From Noviherbaspirillum sp. UKPF54 (GTDB lineage: Bacteria > Pseudomonadota > Gammaproteobacteria > Burkholderiales > Burkholderiaceae_D), in the NCBI RefSeq assembly GCF_007874125.1, contig NZ_CP040128.1, positions 1,426,001-1,490,000 of the forward strand: a stretch of 64,000 bases of DNA, written 5' to 3'. Every line of letters starts with the position of its first letter. Position 1 is the stretch's first letter. Below are positions 52,259-61,087 of the stretch, in pieces. Under the pieces are notes generated by a model, which saw nothing but the letters and a program-made list of their open reading frames with translations, made no database searches and was not told the origin of the DNA. A program made the position numbers and the translations under genes.

Positions 52259-53170
52259 ATGAAAGCATCAATCATGCTCCGCGCAGCACTCGCTCTGGCC
52301 GCGGCAAGCGCCTTCGCCACGCAAGCCGGTGCGGCCGGCAAGCCCGACGGCAAGGCCGTCTACGACTCGACCTGCGTCGCCTGCCACGGCACCGGCGCGG
52401 CGGGCGCGCCCAAGCTGGGCGATTCCGCCGCCTGGGAGCCGCGCATCAAGACCGGCAAGGCGGCGCTGTACGCAAGCGCCACCAAGGGCAAAGGCATCAT
52501 GCCGCCGCGCGGCGGCAACGCCAAGTTGAGCGACGCCGAAGTGCAGGCCGCCGTCGATTACCTGGTTAGCCAGGCCGACGGCAAGAGCTCCAAGGCGGCT
52601 GAACCTGCCGCGGCGCCTGCGGCAGTCGCTGCGGCTACGCACCCGGCTGCGTTTTCGCCCAGCATCAACAACTTCAACCGCCTGCTGCGCGCGCCGGGCA
52701 AGTACAACCGGCCGCAGGCGGAAGACGGCATCCACGATCCGGAAAATGACGGCACCGTGTCGCTGCAGCCGCCGGCAGCCGCGTTCGATTCGCTGGTCAA
52801 GAACGGCTACGGCAACCATGTGGATTGGGTCAAGTCGCTCAACGAGGACAAGATCAATCCGCGCTTCGACCGCAATGACCCGAACGCCAAGCCGATGGTG
52901 ATGGACCTGAACATCGTGCGCGAGGTGAAAGGCTCGATGCCGGACGTGGTGTATCCGCACAAGCAGCATACGCAATGGCTGGACTGCTCGAACTGCCATC
53001 CTGCGATCTTCGTTCCGCAAAAGGGCGCGAACCAGATCAGCATGGCGGCCATCCTGCTCGGCCAGAAGTGCGGCGTCTGCCATGGCAAGGTTGCATTCCC
53101 TGTCGCGGAATGCCGCCGCTGCCATTCGAAGAGCAAGGCGCTGCCGGCGAACGCTGCAGCCAAGCCATGA
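52259..53170 (+). CDS. Tetraheme fusion: cytochrome c5 domain plus triheme group A module
   Basis: 303 residues from ATG 52259. The signal peptide ends AGA. A cytochrome c5 domain (about 25-105, CVACH with Met in KGIMPPRGGN) is nearly identical in pattern to the stand-alone gene at 43242. An Ala/Pro-rich linker (about 106-135) leads to a triheme module with PHKQHTQWLDCSNCH, CGVCHGKVAFP and CRRCHS, as in 15520 and 55207. It joins a single-electron carrier to a multiheme wire in one chain. Confidence 0.9.
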   Translation: MKASIMLRAALALAAASAFATQAGAAGKPDGKAVYDSTCVACHGTGAAGAPKLGDSAAWEPRIKTGKAALYASATKGKGIMPPRGGNAKLSDAEVQAAVDYLVSQADGKSSKAAEPAAAPAAVAAATHPAAFSPSINNFNRLLRAPGKYNRPQAEDGIHDPENDGTVSLQPPAAAFDSLVKNGYGNHVDWVKSLNEDKINPRFDRNDPNAKPMVMDLNIVREVKGSMPDVVYPHKQHTQWLDCSNCHPAIFVPQKGANQISMAAILLGQKCGVCHGKVAFPVAECRRCHSKSKALPANAAAKP

Positions 53171-54105
53171 AAATGAAGGGCGAAAAGCCTGCGCTATTGC
53201 TAGCGCTCGCGCTGCTGTCCGGTATTCCGGCTGCCTCCCTGCCGATGCTCGCGACGGCGGAGAGCGCCGGAGGGCAGCCGTCAGCCGGCAGCCTGCAGGC
53301 CACCGTCGACAGCAAGATGCGGCTGGTGAAGCTGCTGCTTGACCGCTCGCCGGCGGTGCTGCGCATTCCGGATAGCGGCAATGCGCAGGCCAAAGGCTTG
53401 CTGGCCGAGGCGCAGGCGGCATATCAGCGCGCAGGCGGCGAAGCGCAGACCGGGAGGCAGGCAGCGGCAATCAAGCTGCTCGACGAGGCGTTGCGCCAGA
53501 TCGTCGCAGCGTCGCGCCTGGTGCCGGACCCGGCCCAAGCCGCCGCCCAGGAGCGCGTCCGTTACGTGCAGTTGAGCGAGGCGATCCGCGCGTTCCAGGC
53601 TTTGTACCGGAACGCGTCTAGACGCAGCGCGAACAATGCGCAGGCGGCCGCGCTCGCGCCCGACTTGGAACGCATCGGCACCATGCTGGACAAGGCCGCG
53701 GGTCTGGCGTCGGCCGGCAATCACCGGGAGGCGAACCGGCAACTCGACGATGCCTACAAAATCGTTGCGTCGATGCTCAACAAGATCCTGGCATCGGAAA
53801 CCATCGTCTACGACGCGAAGTTCGCTACGCCTGCCGACGAGTTCCAGCACGAGCTGGCACGCAATAGGGGTTACGAGGAGCTGGTGCCGATCGCGCTGGC
53901 ACAGTTGCATACACCGCCCGAGACGGCAGCTTTGAGCGAACGTTACGTACAGCAGAGCCGGCAGTTGCGCGACGTGGCTCGGCAGCAGGCGGCGGGCAAC
54001 GATTACAGCAATGCGTTGAAGACAATACTTGACGCGACTGGGCATTTGCAGCGGGCTTTGCGCGTTGCCGGCCTGGTCGTGCCGCAGGCGGAAGCCAAGC
54101 AATAG
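53167..54105 (+). CDS. Helical periplasmic protein of unknown function (paralogue 1)
   Basis: 312 residues. It has a signal peptide (to about residue 30) and is then almost wholly alpha-helical and Ala/Gln/Arg-rich, in TPR-like pairs (AKGLLAEAQAAYQRAGG, AAIKLLDEALRQIV). No cysteine is left for heme. A shared core with the next gene (YDAKFATPADEFQHELARNRGYEELV against RSLNFATKEEEYHYEIDRN) shows tandem duplication. The ATGA overlap couples it to the tetraheme fusion, so it probably organises cytochromes rather than carrying electrons. Confidence 0.75.
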   Translation: MKMKGEKPALLLALALLSGIPAASLPMLATAESAGGQPSAGSLQATVDSKMRLVKLLLDRSPAVLRIPDSGNAQAKGLLAEAQAAYQRAGGEAQTGRQAAAIKLLDEALRQIVAASRLVPDPAQAAAQERVRYVQLSEAIRAFQALYRNASRRSANNAQAAALAPDLERIGTMLDKAAGLASAGNHREANRQLDDAYKIVASMLNKILASETIVYDAKFATPADEFQHELARNRGYEELVPIALAQLHTPPETAALSERYVQQSRQLRDVARQQAAGNDYSNALKTILDATGHLQRALRVAGLVVPQAEAKQ

Positions 54106-54115
54106 AAAGGTAGGA

Positions 54116-55051
54116 ATGAACATGAAATCGCAATGGAAAACAAGTCTGGTCATGCTGGCCGGGGTGGTTGGCCTGAACATGCTTGGCGTAGCCTTCGCTG
54201 CAGACGCGCAGCCGGCCGCCGACAATGCGGGCGCAGTGCGCGCTCCTCGCCAGGCGGAAGACAAGGAGCAGCTGGAGCGCCGGCTCGGCTCGGTCGCGAC
54301 GCTAATCGAGAAATCTTCGGCGGCCAAACAGATCGAAGCCAGTGGCAAGCCGGAAGCGCTGGCAATGCGCGCCAAGGCGCGTGAGCTGCGGCTGCAGGCG
54401 GAAGAATCTTACAAGGCGGGCAAGTATCCCGACGCGACGCGCACGCTCGATCTCGCCGCGCGCGCGATGATGGAAAGCGTGCGCCTGGCCGCGTCCGAAC
54501 AGTTTGGCGCCGAGAAGAAGCAGCGCGATTTCGACAACCGCATGGAAAGCGTCAAGGCCTTGCTGGCCGCGCAAAAGCGCATCGCTGCGGAGAAGAAGCT
54601 CGGCGCGAAGGGCGCTGAAACCAGCAGCCAGATCGAGGCGCAGATGCGCGAGGCGGCGGCGCTGGCCGCGGCCGGCAAGCTCGACGAAGGCCGCGCGTTG
54701 CTGGACAAGGTCTATGTCACGACCAAGACGTCGATCGAAAGCATGCGAGAAGGCGACACGCTGGTGCGCTCGCTGAACTTCGCGACCAAGGAAGAGGAAT
54801 ATCACTACGAGATTGACCGCAACGACACGCACAAGATGCTGGTGAAAGTACTGCTGGACGAAAAGCGCGCCAGCAATCCCAACCTGGAGAGCATGGTGCA
54901 GAAGTATCTTGACCAGGCGGCGGCTCTGCGTGCCAGCGCGGAAGGTATGGCTGGCAAGCGCGACTTCGAATCTGCGATCAAGGCGCTGGAGGATTCGACC
55001 AAAGAACTGGTACGCGCTATCCGCGGCGCAGGAGTTTATATTCCGGGGTAA
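54116..55051 (+). CDS. Helical periplasmic protein of unknown function (paralogue 2)
   Basis: 311 residues with GTAGGA upstream. A signal peptide ends AFA and the rest is charged helical segments (KARELRLQAEESYKAGKYPDATRTL, SQIEAQMREAAALAAAGKLDEG) of TPR-like character. The central FATKEEEYHYEIDRNDTHKMLVKVLL is the segment shared with paralogue 1. The protein lacks heme motifs and a lipobox. It follows paralogue 1 by 10 bases. A structural or adaptor role in the conduit is inferred only. Confidence 0.75.
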   Translation: MNMKSQWKTSLVMLAGVVGLNMLGVAFAADAQPAADNAGAVRAPRQAEDKEQLERRLGSVATLIEKSSAAKQIEASGKPEALAMRAKARELRLQAEESYKAGKYPDATRTLDLAARAMMESVRLAASEQFGAEKKQRDFDNRMESVKALLAAQKRIAAEKKLGAKGAETSSQIEAQMREAAALAAAGKLDEGRALLDKVYVTTKTSIESMREGDTLVRSLNFATKEEEYHYEIDRNDTHKMLVKVLLDEKRASNPNLESMVQKYLDQAAALRASAEGMAGKRDFESAIKALEDSTKELVRAIRGAGVYIPG

Positions 55052-55206
55052 GCGGCGGGGGCGCGCTAAGACTCGCCAGCCCGCGGAAAGATGGAAGCTG
55101 CGGGCGTGGCTCTCCAACAAGAATGCAAATTACGGCGAGCCTATAAAATAGCCGGCGCTTCCGAAAATAGTCTCGCAACGCGCCTTTAGAAACGAACCAT
55201 AGCCAC

Positions 55207-55740
55207 ATGCACGCGCTTACACATTACTGGCGGATAGGCATGCAGCTGGCAGCCGCCATGATGCTTGCCCTCTCATGTCTGAATCCGCTCGCGGCCGCGG
55301 ATCACCTTCCGCTCGCCAAGGACGGTTTGCACGATCCGAACAATCCTGGAATCAAATACCTGCAGGAGCCGGAGGAAGCCCTATCGAATCTACCTCCGGA
55401 TGAAGTCGGCAACAGGGTGCGCTGGGTGAAGGCGCTGGAGCAGCGTGCCATTACGCCACGCACCAACATCCTGCAAAATACCAGGATCTACACGCTGAAC
55501 CTCGATGTGCTGTTGCCGTACACCGGCGAAATGCCGATGGTGCTGTTCCCGCACAAGCAGCACACCGAGTGGCTGGACTGCACCAACTGCCATGAGCATT
55601 TGTTCAAGTACAAGGCGAACACCACCAAGGGGCTGAACATGTTCAATGTGCTGCAGGGAGAATTTTGCGGCCGCTGTCACGGCGCGGTGGCATTTCCGTT
55701 GACGGAATGCCGGCGCTGTCATAGCGTTGAGCGCAAGTGA
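55207..55740 (+). CDS. Triheme c-type cytochrome (group A)
   Basis: 177 residues. The signal peptide ends LAAA. A heme-free segment similar to that of 15520 and 52259 (DGLHDPNNPG, RWVKALEQRAITPRTN) comes next. The closing triheme module is PHKQHTEWLDCTNCH, CGRCHGAVAFP and CRRCHS. It begins 156 bases after the helical gene; no promoter motif was recognised in the gap. The stop overlaps a possible GTG start of the next cytochrome. Confidence 0.87.
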   Translation: MHALTHYWRIGMQLAAAMMLALSCLNPLAAADHLPLAKDGLHDPNNPGIKYLQEPEEALSNLPPDEVGNRVRWVKALEQRAITPRTNILQNTRIYTLNLDVLLPYTGEMPMVLFPHKQHTEWLDCTNCHEHLFKYKANTTKGLNMFNVLQGEFCGRCHGAVAFPLTECRRCHSVERK

Positions 55741-55757
55741 CGCAATCGGATACAACC

Positions 55758-56159
55758 ATGGTTTCTCTTCGCAGCAAGCGCAATTTCCTTCGCATCGCAT
55801 GCGCGGTTCTGGCATTCTGGATTGCCGCGCTTTGCATCCCGGCGCAGGCCGAGTATGCCGACGTAGTCCTGAACAATCGTGCGGAAAAAGAGGGGGTGCG
55901 TCCGGTCATATTTCCGCACTGGTTTCACCGCATCCGTTTCCGTTGCAAGGTATGCCATTTCGAACTGGGCTTTCAGATGCGTGCGGGTAGCAATAACGTG
56001 CTGATGTCGGATATCATCGACGGCAAGTTTTGCGGGATGTGCCATAACGACCAGATCGCGTGGGGACCGGCCAACTGCGACCTGTGCCACTCTGGCCGGC
56101 CAGGACTGCAGAGCGGCATCTACGGTGGGGCGTCAACCGCCGGACCGGGGCGTTGGTAA
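55758..56159 (+). CDS. Triheme c-type cytochrome (group B)
   Basis: 133 residues from ATG 55758, which gives a standard signal peptide (SKRNFLRIACAVLAFW... to AQA). A GTG at 55737 overlapping the previous stop is the alternative. FPHWFHRIRFRCKVCH, CGMCHNDQIAW and NCDLCHSGRPG are shared with 51807. The group A/group B pair here mirrors the pair at 51807-53170, so the whole two-gene unit was probably duplicated. Confidence 0.85.
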   Translation: MVSLRSKRNFLRIACAVLAFWIAALCIPAQAEYADVVLNNRAEKEGVRPVIFPHWFHRIRFRCKVCHFELGFQMRAGSNNVLMSDIIDGKFCGMCHNDQIAWGPANCDLCHSGRPGLQSGIYGGASTAGPGRW

Positions 56160-56173
56160 AGAAGGAGCTGGCA

Positions 56174-57193
56174 ATGAGTGGAAAAACGGTGTCGAAGGGT
56201 AGTGGAGCTGAGCGCCGTTTCCGGGCAGGCGTAGTCCTGACCTCGCTCTGCCTGTGCTTGTCGGCGTGCGCGGTGAGCGAGCCCGTATCCGACGTTCCGG
56301 CCGCGAACCGGCCGCTGCTGGCGCCATCCAGCACAATCACCGGCGCACGCCTGTATGCGCCGCCGGGACCAGTGTTCGGCGCGCTTGCCCGGCCGGTTCC
56401 GCCTGCCGCGGCCGCGCCCACCTACCTCAACTTTCTTGCTCCTTCCGCTGTCGCCGCGCGCAACAATGCCATGTATGTCGCCGATATCGGCCATCGCCAG
56501 CTGCTTCGCTACGATGCCGCGTACATGGCGCTGTCGCGCTTCTCCGATTATCCCGCCGCAAGCGTCAGCGCCCTTGCCGTAGGGCCGGATATGTCGCTGT
56601 ACGTAGCGGATGCCGATGCCGGCCGGGTAATGCATTTTTCCTGGGACGGCAGGCTGCTGCAGGGCTTCAGCAGCGATACGGCGATGGGGCGTCCGGTCGG
56701 CATTCTGCTGAACGACGCCAGCGGACAGGTGCTGGTGGCCGACAATCTGTATAACCATGTGGTGATTTTCAACTCTCTCGGCAGGCCGAGCGGCACGCTC
56801 AAGTCGCTGCGCACGCGCAGCTTGGCCGCGATGGCGGGTGGGCCGGACGGATTGTACCTGGTGGATCGCCTCGGCCGCGAAGTGGTGGTGATGGGGCTGG
56901 ACGGCGAGGATCGCTATGTACTGGGCGGCGGTGTGCTGAAGGATCCTGCGGCGATTGCGGTGGATGGTTTCAACCGTGTATTCGTGGCAGACGCGTTCGA
57001 CGACAGCATCAAGGTATTTGTCGACGGTGAGGTGGCGGCATCCTTCGGCGCCGGTCAAGGCGGCGCATCGTTCAACCGCATCGCTTCGTTGTTCATCGAG
57101 CGCGACATCCTCTATGTCGCCGACAGTATGAACCGGCGTATACAGACGTTCCGCATTGCGCCGCCCGCGACCGCGAGGCCTGCGAATGAATAG
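56174..57193 (+). CDS. NHL-like beta-propeller lipoprotein (2)
   Basis: 339 residues from ATG 56174 (AAGGAG upstream). The lipoprotein signal ends CLSAC. A Pro/Ala-rich linker leads to about five or six propeller blades (NAMYVADIGHRQLLRYD, MSLYVADADAGRVMHFSWDG, RVFVADAFDDSIKVF). It differs from NHL (1) in having less regular blades. It overlaps the following NHL gene by 8 bases. It is probably anchored to the outer membrane, on which face is unknown. Confidence 0.8.
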   Translation: MSGKTVSKGSGAERRFRAGVVLTSLCLCLSACAVSEPVSDVPAANRPLLAPSSTITGARLYAPPGPVFGALARPVPPAAAAPTYLNFLAPSAVAARNNAMYVADIGHRQLLRYDAAYMALSRFSDYPAASVSALAVGPDMSLYVADADAGRVMHFSWDGRLLQGFSSDTAMGRPVGILLNDASGQVLVADNLYNHVVIFNSLGRPSGTLKSLRTRSLAAMAGGPDGLYLVDRLGREVVVMGLDGEDRYVLGGGVLKDPAAIAVDGFNRVFVADAFDDSIKVFVDGEVAASFGAGQGGASFNRIASLFIERDILYVADSMNRRIQTFRIAPPATARPANE

Positions 57194-58253
57194 CCTGCGC
57201 GCCATGCTGGCCGCGCTGATCAGCGTGGTGCTGCTGCTGGCGGGCTGCGCCGACACGAAGTACGTGATGCAGTTTGACGTCGAGCGCCAGGCTGGCGCGC
57301 GCGTCTGGCCCCCGGAGGGCGAAACTCCGCGCTATCGCTACCTCGGCCAGTTGACCGGCGAGGAGAACCTGGTCGCCGAGGATGGCGACAGGCGTGGCGC
57401 CGCGCTTAAGCTGTTTTACTGGCTGGTTGGCCTGGCCGGTTTAGGCGAAGAGAAAATCACGCTCAAGCGCCCGCAAAGCGGAATGACGGATGAGCAAGGG
57501 CGCATCTACGTGACGGACGTGAGCAACCACGCGGTGTTCGTGTTCGACCAGCCCGCCGGCAAATTGCATGTCTGGACCACGGCACAGGAGAACCGGCGCT
57601 TTGTCACGCCGGTGGGCATCGCACCCGGCCCCGCAGGGCAGATACTGGTGGCGGACGCGGAACTGGGGCAGGTGTTCCGCCTCACCCCCGACGGCAAGCC
57701 GGCCGGCAGTTTCGGCGGCGGCGTGCTGAACCGGCCTACCGGGCTGGCACGTGACGCCCGGCGCGGGCGCATCTATGTGGCGGACACCCATGCACACGCC
57801 GTGAAAGTGTTCGACGACGATGGCAGCCTGCTGGAAACCATCGGCAAACGTGGCGAAGACGACGCAGGCTTGAATTTTCCGACCCATTTGGCGTTCGTCG
57901 GCGACCAGCTCTATGTCAGCGATAGCATGAATGCCCGGGTCCAGATATTCGATGCCCAAGGAAAATTCATCCGTAGCCTGGGCCAGCGCGGCCTCTATTA
58001 CGGAAATTTCACGCGCCCCAAGGGCGTGACGGCGGATGACGCCGGCAATATCTATGTGGTGGAGTCATACTATGACAACTTGCTGGTTTTTAATCAGGAG
58101 GGACGCTTCCTGATGCCGATCGGCGGCACCGGCAAGGATATCGGCCAGTTTTATCTGCCATCCGGCGTCTGGAGGGATGCGCAGGGCCGCATCTACGTGG
58201 CGGACATGTTCAATGGACGGGTCGTCATTTTCCAATTCCTGGGCAATACGTAG
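57186..58253 (+). CDS. NHL-repeat beta-propeller lipoprotein (3)
   Basis: 355 residues from ATG 57186. The lipobox is LLLAGC. The propeller (about 95-350) has six blades with GRIYVTDVSNHAVFVFD, GRIYVADTHAHAVKVFDDDG, NIYVVESYYDNLLVF and GRIYVADMFNGRVVIFQF. It is a closer relative of NHL (1) at 46257 than of NHL (2). It ends 238 bases ahead of the undecaheme gene, which has its own sigma-54 promoter. Confidence 0.85.
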   Translation: MNSLRAMLAALISVVLLLAGCADTKYVMQFDVERQAGARVWPPEGETPRYRYLGQLTGEENLVAEDGDRRGAALKLFYWLVGLAGLGEEKITLKRPQSGMTDEQGRIYVTDVSNHAVFVFDQPAGKLHVWTTAQENRRFVTPVGIAPGPAGQILVADAELGQVFRLTPDGKPAGSFGGGVLNRPTGLARDARRGRIYVADTHAHAVKVFDDDGSLLETIGKRGEDDAGLNFPTHLAFVGDQLYVSDSMNARVQIFDAQGKFIRSLGQRGLYYGNFTRPKGVTADDAGNIYVVESYYDNLLVFNQEGRFLMPIGGTGKDIGQFYLPSGVWRDAQGRIYVADMFNGRVVIFQFLGNT

Positions 58254-58284
58254 CGCTTTCAACATTCCACTTCGTCCTCAAATC

Positions 58285-58300
58285 TGGCTCGCTTTTTGCT
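58285..58300 (+). promoter_or_regulatory. Sigma-54 promoter of the undecaheme-ResB-CcsA operon
   Basis: TGGCTCGCTTTTTGCT differs from the consensus at one -24 base. Its predicted start near 58312 gives a leader of about 180 bases. Confidence 0.65.
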
Positions 58301-58490
58301 AAAGCAACTTTATTGATAAAGTGCATGCTTTGGGCAGCATTCAAGCGATGGCAAATTCGTGCAACAATCTGTTGCTAGATGCTTGTGGGCAACGGTTCTC
58401 CCTCGGCGATCGGCTGCCGCGCCATCCCGAAGGCCAAAGTTTGCCGCCCTTTGGCTAGTATTCTGTATTCCTGTTTTTGAGAAGGATCTA

Positions 58491-61064
58491 ATGTCGCGGT
58501 ATAAAAGTGTCAGTATCGCTGTCGTGTTGTTTGCATGGTTGCTGATAACAGCGATCGCGCAGGGGGCGATTTCTGTCACCAACAAGATCTCCGACGTCCG
58601 CGGCACCAAGCACAACCTGTCGGCGGTTGCTGATGGATCCAGCACGCCGTCGGGCGGGAAGGTCCCGGCGCGCACCATCAAGGCCAGTAGCGAAACCCAG
58701 GTGTGCGTGTTTTGCCATACGCCGCACGGCGCTGAGGCCGTCACGCCGGGCGCCCCGCTGTGGAATCGCAAATTGTCCGGCCAGACCTATACGCCCTACA
58801 ATTCGAGCTCACTGGAGGCCAGTGCGACGGAACTGGCCAATGCGCCCGGCGGCAGTTCCAAGCTGTGCCTTTCCTGCCATGACGGGACCATGGCGATCGA
58901 CAAAGTGGACGTGCTCAACGGCGCGGCGAACGCAACTATTGCGATGAACGGCCAGGCGTCTCCGGTCAAAATGCCCAGCGGGAGCGCGACCACCGGTTTC
59001 ACGCGCGACCTCGGCACAGATTTGCGCAGCGATCACCCGATCTCGTTCACCTATAGCAGCACCCTCGCCAGCAATGACGGTGAGCTGCGCGGGCCGGACG
59101 GCACTATCGTCGGTACCCGCGTGGCTGGGGCCGCACGCCCCGCAATGCCGCTGGAAAACGGCCAGATGCAGTGCGCGACTTGCCACGATCCGCATCTGCG
59201 CGATAAGACGACGGCCAACGGCAATGCGAAATTCCTGCGCATGAACCGCTTTCAGGTAACGCAGCCTGGAGGAGGCGCGTTCAACACCACCAATGACATC
59301 ATCTGCCTGGCTTGCCATGACAAGGCGGGCGCATCGTGGGCGTATTCGGCGCATGCCAACAGCCAGGTTGCTACCCAGACTTATAAGGACGCGGCCGCGC
59401 AGCAGCGCGAATTTCCGTCTGCGCTGGATACGCCGGCCAATACCAGCCCGCCGGTGTGGCAGGTGTCGTGCCTGAATTGCCACGATACCCATACCGTGCA
59501 AGGATCGCGCCGCCTGCTGCGCGAGGGAACCGACAGCACCTCGGCCCCCAAGAGCGGAGGCAACCCGGCCATCGAGGAAACCTGTTTTCAGTGTCATACG
59601 ACCAGCGCCGGATCGGCAGTGAACTACACCGCCAATACAGCCAACGCGGTGCCGGATATTAAGACCGATTTCTCGCTGACGCGTCATATGCCAATCAAGA
59701 GTGCGGATCAGGCGGCTGGAGTCGAGGTGCATGATATCGGTGGCGTCTTCAACGACAACATCGACGCCAATTGCAGCAAGACGGGCGGCAAGTGCGGCAA
59801 GGATTTCCTGGAGTCGCAAGCCAATCTCGGCGTGGGCGATCTGACCAGGCGCCATGCCGAATGCACGGACTGCCATAATCCGCACAGGGTGGTGAAATTC
59901 CGCGATTTCCGGGGGAAGCCGGCTGGTACGATCACCGGCACGCCGGATGCTGCCGGCACGCACCCGCATACCGATGATGCCAATACATTGCACTCGAATA
60001 TCGCATCCGGGGTGTTGCGCGGCGGATGGGGCGTCGAGCCGATCTATCCCAACAATTCCTTTCATTCGATCCCGTCCAGTTTCACGGTCAAGCGCGGCGA
60101 CCCCGGCACCAGCGCCAGCGCGCTCGTCACCGACACCTATGTCACGCGCGAGTACCAGATCTGCCTGAAATGCCATTCTAACTACGGCTATTCCGACAAC
60201 AACAAACCGGATGCAACCGGTGGCACCGGCAACCGGCCGGTGCCCGGGGCGGGCGGGACCACGACCAACAGCGCCAATGGCTTTAGCATGTACACCAACC
60301 AGGCGAAGGAATTCCAGGCGCCGTCGACGCACCAGGGGCCGGCCACTAATGCCTGCCTCAACATGGGGACCGACGCCGGCGCCAACGTCAACAACTGCAA
60401 TCATCGCTCCTGGCACCCGGTGATGAATGCGACCGGCCGCACGACCACTACCCGCGGCATGAGCGGCGGAAATCCATGGCAGGCTCCATGGTCTAACCAG
60501 GTGGGCTCCAACACGATGTATTGCTCGGATTGCCACGGGTCGGCAGTAACTTCGGTGACTTCCGTCATTCCGGACAATGGCGACAACGGAAACCCTTGGG
60601 GGCCGCACGGTTCCGCCAACGACTTCGTCCTCAAGGGGCAGTGGACCGACACCACCGGCGCGAACGCCAATTTGTTGTGCTTCAAGTGCCATGACAAGAC
60701 GAATTACACGACGCGCAACGACAGCGGCAGGAAGACTGGTTTTTATGATGGTTCCACCGGCAAGGGCAACCTGCACAACTATCACGTCGACAGGCTGGGC
60801 AAGGAACTGCGTTGCACTTGGTGCCATGTAGCGGTGCCGCACGGCTGGAAGAACAAAGCCTTCCTTGTGAACTTGAATGATCTCGGTCCCGAGGTTGGCA
60901 AGCCGGCCGGCACCGCCGCGCCGGCCGGCACCTATACCAACGGCCCCTACTATTACAAGTCGGTGCTGCGGGTTACCTCGTTCGCCAAGAGCGGCTCGTG
61001 GGCCGATACGAATTGCGGCGGCAAGGACTACATGAGAAATACGATGTGCAGCAATCCGCCGTGA
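58491..61064 (+). CDS. Undecaheme c-type cytochrome (11 hemes)
   Basis: 857 residues from ATG 58491 (GAAGGA upstream). A plain signal peptide (to AQG) has no lipobox. I count eleven CxxCH: CVFCH, CLSCH, CATCH, CLACH, CLNCH, CFQCH, CTDCH, CLKCH, CSDCH, CFKCH and CTWCH. The first four, with KHNLS and DHPIS, copy the tetraheme protein at 47641. Two extra Cys pairs (NCSKTGGKC and CLNMGTDAGANVNNC) may be disulfides. Size and Gly/Ser/Thr-rich linkers suit an outer-surface terminal cytochrome for the second conduit; exposure is inferred. Confidence 0.88.
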   Translation: MSRYKSVSIAVVLFAWLLITAIAQGAISVTNKISDVRGTKHNLSAVADGSSTPSGGKVPARTIKASSETQVCVFCHTPHGAEAVTPGAPLWNRKLSGQTYTPYNSSSLEASATELANAPGGSSKLCLSCHDGTMAIDKVDVLNGAANATIAMNGQASPVKMPSGSATTGFTRDLGTDLRSDHPISFTYSSTLASNDGELRGPDGTIVGTRVAGAARPAMPLENGQMQCATCHDPHLRDKTTANGNAKFLRMNRFQVTQPGGGAFNTTNDIICLACHDKAGASWAYSAHANSQVATQTYKDAAAQQREFPSALDTPANTSPPVWQVSCLNCHDTHTVQGSRRLLREGTDSTSAPKSGGNPAIEETCFQCHTTSAGSAVNYTANTANAVPDIKTDFSLTRHMPIKSADQAAGVEVHDIGGVFNDNIDANCSKTGGKCGKDFLESQANLGVGDLTRRHAECTDCHNPHRVVKFRDFRGKPAGTITGTPDAAGTHPHTDDANTLHSNIASGVLRGGWGVEPIYPNNSFHSIPSSFTVKRGDPGTSASALVTDTYVTREYQICLKCHSNYGYSDNNKPDATGGTGNRPVPGAGGTTTNSANGFSMYTNQAKEFQAPSTHQGPATNACLNMGTDAGANVNNCNHRSWHPVMNATGRTTTTRGMSGGNPWQAPWSNQVGSNTMYCSDCHGSAVTSVTSVIPDNGDNGNPWGPHGSANDFVLKGQWTDTTGANANLLCFKCHDKTNYTTRNDSGRKTGFYDGSTGKGNLHNYHVDRLGKELRCTWCHVAVPHGWKNKAFLVNLNDLGPEVGKPAGTAAPAGTYTNGPYYYKSVLRVTSFAKSGSWADTNCGGKDYMRNTMCSNPP

Positions 61065-61087
61065 GCCGAGTCAGCCGGAAATCGAAC

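Noticed and set aside
58809..60842. A 677-codon open frame antisense to the undecaheme gene
   Set aside because: High GC makes antisense frames long; this one mirrors the heme-gene codons, lacks a ribosome site and resembles no protein. The same applies to long antisense frames at 468-1901, 31579-33312 and 33434-35416.
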